Shown piece by piece: positions 5,706-6,857 of a DNA stretch of 6,857 bases; within the stretch, counting starts at the first letter, position 1; each line of letters begins with the position of its first letter. The notes beneath the pieces are model-generated. The model did no database searches and was not told the origin of the DNA. It saw only the letters and a program-made list of their open reading frames with translations. Both the position numbers and the translations under genes were made by a program. This stretch comes from an uncultured Collinsella sp. (GTDB taxonomy: Bacteria; Actinomycetota; Coriobacteriia; Coriobacteriales; Coriobacteriaceae), in contig CAJLUE010000083.1 in the NCBI GenBank assembly GCA_905209765.1, positions 1 through 6,857 of the forward strand. The letters are read 5' to 3'.

Positions 5706-5730
5706 TTTGTTGAGGTTTGAATCCGTGCGC
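5692..5730. repeat. 9-bp inverted repeat straddling two convergent stop codons
   Basis: GCGCACGGA (5692-5700) and TCCGTGCGC (5722-5730) are perfect inverted copies around a 21-base centre. The left arm lies in the last codons of the small membrane gene and the right arm touches the stop of the methyltransferase gene. It may act as a weak bidirectional terminator or 3' end stabiliser. There is no T-run after either arm. Confidence 0.45.
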
Positions 5731-6833
5731 TAGCTGCGTTTTCGGATCAGGGCGATGTAGAAGCCCTCAAAGTCGCGGCTGGGCGGAATGGTCAGCGTGC
5801 CGGGCATACCGTTGGCGACGGTCGAGACATGGCCGGCGGCGATGGCCTCGGTGAGGGCGTTGCTCTCGACGCGCGGCTCTTCGCCAGCTTCCTGGGCGCG
5901 ACACGTTTCACTTTCGCTCGGCGTGCCGTCGAGGGGGACGAGCTCGCAGTCCATGTGCTTGTCAAGGGCCTCTTGCAGGGCGTCCTCGTTTTCCTGCGGC
6001 ATAATCGAACAAGTCGAATAGACGAGCGTGCCGCCCGGTTTGAGGGCTCCCATGGCGCGGTCCAGAAGTGCTCGCTGCGAGCGGGCGCACTTGCCGAGCA
6101 ACTGCTCGGTGAGGCCGCGCAGACTCTTCTCGTTGCCGCTGATGACGGTGCCCGTGCCGGTGCAGGGGGCGTCGAGCAAGATGCGGTCAAAGCGGAAGAA
6201 CTCGTCGAGCTCGCGTGCGTCGATGCGCATGACGGGCACGTTTTTTGCGCCTTGGCGGTGGAGGTTGGCTTCGAGCTTCTCGGCGCGGGGAATACTCATC
6301 TCGCAGGCCGTGAGGTGTGCCTGGCCCTGGGTGAGGGAGGCGATCTGCGTCGTTTTGCCGCCAGGGGCTGCACACATGTCCAGGATATCCTCGCCGGCCT
6401 GCGCGCCCAGGACCAACGGCGGCATCATGGACGACAGGCTCTGCAGATAGATTTTGCCGTCGCGGTAGATGTCGAGGTCCCACAGGTCGGAAACCTGGGC
6501 CTCGGGCAGGATGAAGGCGTCCGGATACCAGGCAACGGTTTGGTGCGCGATGCCGGCCTCGTCGAGTGCAGCGATGATGTCCTCGGCGGTCGCCTTGAGC
6601 GTGTTGGCACGCAGCGTGACTGGGCGCGTGGCCGCGGCGCCAAAGCCTTCGATCATGAGCTCGGCATCGGTGGGGGCATAGGCGCCGGCGACCGTGTCGA
6701 CCATAAAGCGCGGCAGGTCGGCGGCGCAGGGACGGGCGGCAAGTTGGTCGGAAAGCTCGGTAGCGGCAAACTGCCTGAGCTTGAGCTCGGCCTTGACCTG
6801 CTTTTTCTGCTTACGACGACGCGGCTTGGACAT
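5730..6833 (-). CDS. RsmB/NOP-type rRNA (cytosine-5) methyltransferase
   Basis: This 367-residue cytoplasmic enzyme transfers a methyl group from S-adenosylmethionine to C5 of a cytosine in RNA, most likely 16S rRNA. It is a NOL1/NOP2/Sun-family protein. The start is a basic tail (KPRRRKQKK, 3-11), followed by an N-terminal RNA-binding part with RANTLK (75-80). The SAM-binding motif is DMCAAPGGKT (152-161), then DAPCTGTG (221-228) with the releasing Cys, then YSTCS (272-276) with the catalytic Cys; FEGFYIALIRK closes the fold. It lacks the roughly 140-residue NusB-like domain of RsmB and is too short for the C-terminal extension of E. coli RsmF, so the target base cannot be assigned and I give no symbol. 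The ATG at 6833 has the ribosome site GGGAAGGA (6841-6848) seven bases away. No promoter is visible in the few remaining bases. Confidence 0.92.
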   Translation of the reverse strand: MSKPRRRKQKKQVKAELKLRQFAATELSDQLAARPCAADLPRFMVDTVAGAYAPTDAELMIEGFGAAATRPVTLRANTLKATAEDIIAALDEAGIAHQTVAWYPDAFILPEAQVSDLWDLDIYRDGKIYLQSLSSMMPPLVLGAQAGEDILDMCAAPGGKTTQIASLTQGQAHLTACEMSIPRAEKLEANLHRQGAKNVPVMRIDARELDEFFRFDRILLDAPCTGTGTVISGNEKSLRGLTEQLLGKCARSQRALLDRAMGALKPGGTLVYSTCSIMPQENEDALQEALDKHMDCELVPLDGTPSESETCRAQEAGEEPRVESNALTEAIAAGHVSTVANGMPGTLTIPPSRDFEGFYIALIRKRS

Positions 6834-6857
6834 CCGTCTTTCCTTCCCATTCCATTA

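Overview
The window looks like ordinary chromosomal DNA from a GC-rich actinobacterium of the class Coriobacteriia, most likely Collinsella or a close relative. This is a judgement from gene content and protein style: a class 3 (Firmicutes-type) fructose-1,6-bisphosphatase, a DegV protein, tandem GtrA proteins, a TIM-barrel-like 'hydrolase', and GC-rich codon use. No 16S or marker gene is present to prove it. I see no mobile element, CRISPR array, tRNA or rRNA.

Layout. On the minus strand from 2962 down to 1 lie fbp (2962-1046), a complete GtrA-family membrane protein (967-572) and the first 116 residues of a second GtrA paralogue (350 to beyond position 1). The two GtrA genes are clearly related by duplication. 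The 78-base gap between fbp and the first GtrA gene makes cotranscription possible. Upstream of fbp is a 319-base divergent region (2963-3281) holding several inverted repeats. One is a perfect 10-bp inverted repeat lying on the best fbp promoter. On its other side, degV (3282-4172) runs on the plus strand from a strong ribosome binding site.

degV converges on a minus-strand gene (5344-4253) for a Gly-rich, TIM-barrel-like protein of unproven function. A 12-bp-stem hairpin between them (4214-4241) is a convincing bidirectional terminator. Divergent from that gene is a 56-codon plus-strand gene (5535-5705) for a single-span membrane peptide. Its 3' end meets that of a NOL1/NOP2/Sun-type rRNA m5C methyltransferase (6833-5730, minus) 24 bases away. 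A 9-bp inverted repeat straddles both stop codons.

The genes do not form one pathway: gluconeogenesis (fbp), probable polyprenyl-linked sugar transfer at the membrane (GtrA pair), fatty-acid binding (DegV) and rRNA modification are simply neighbours. I found no clear new multi-gene system. The most worthwhile leads are the operator-like repeats upstream of fbp, the acidic N-terminal and basic C-terminal extensions of the TIM-barrel-like protein, and the small membrane protein.
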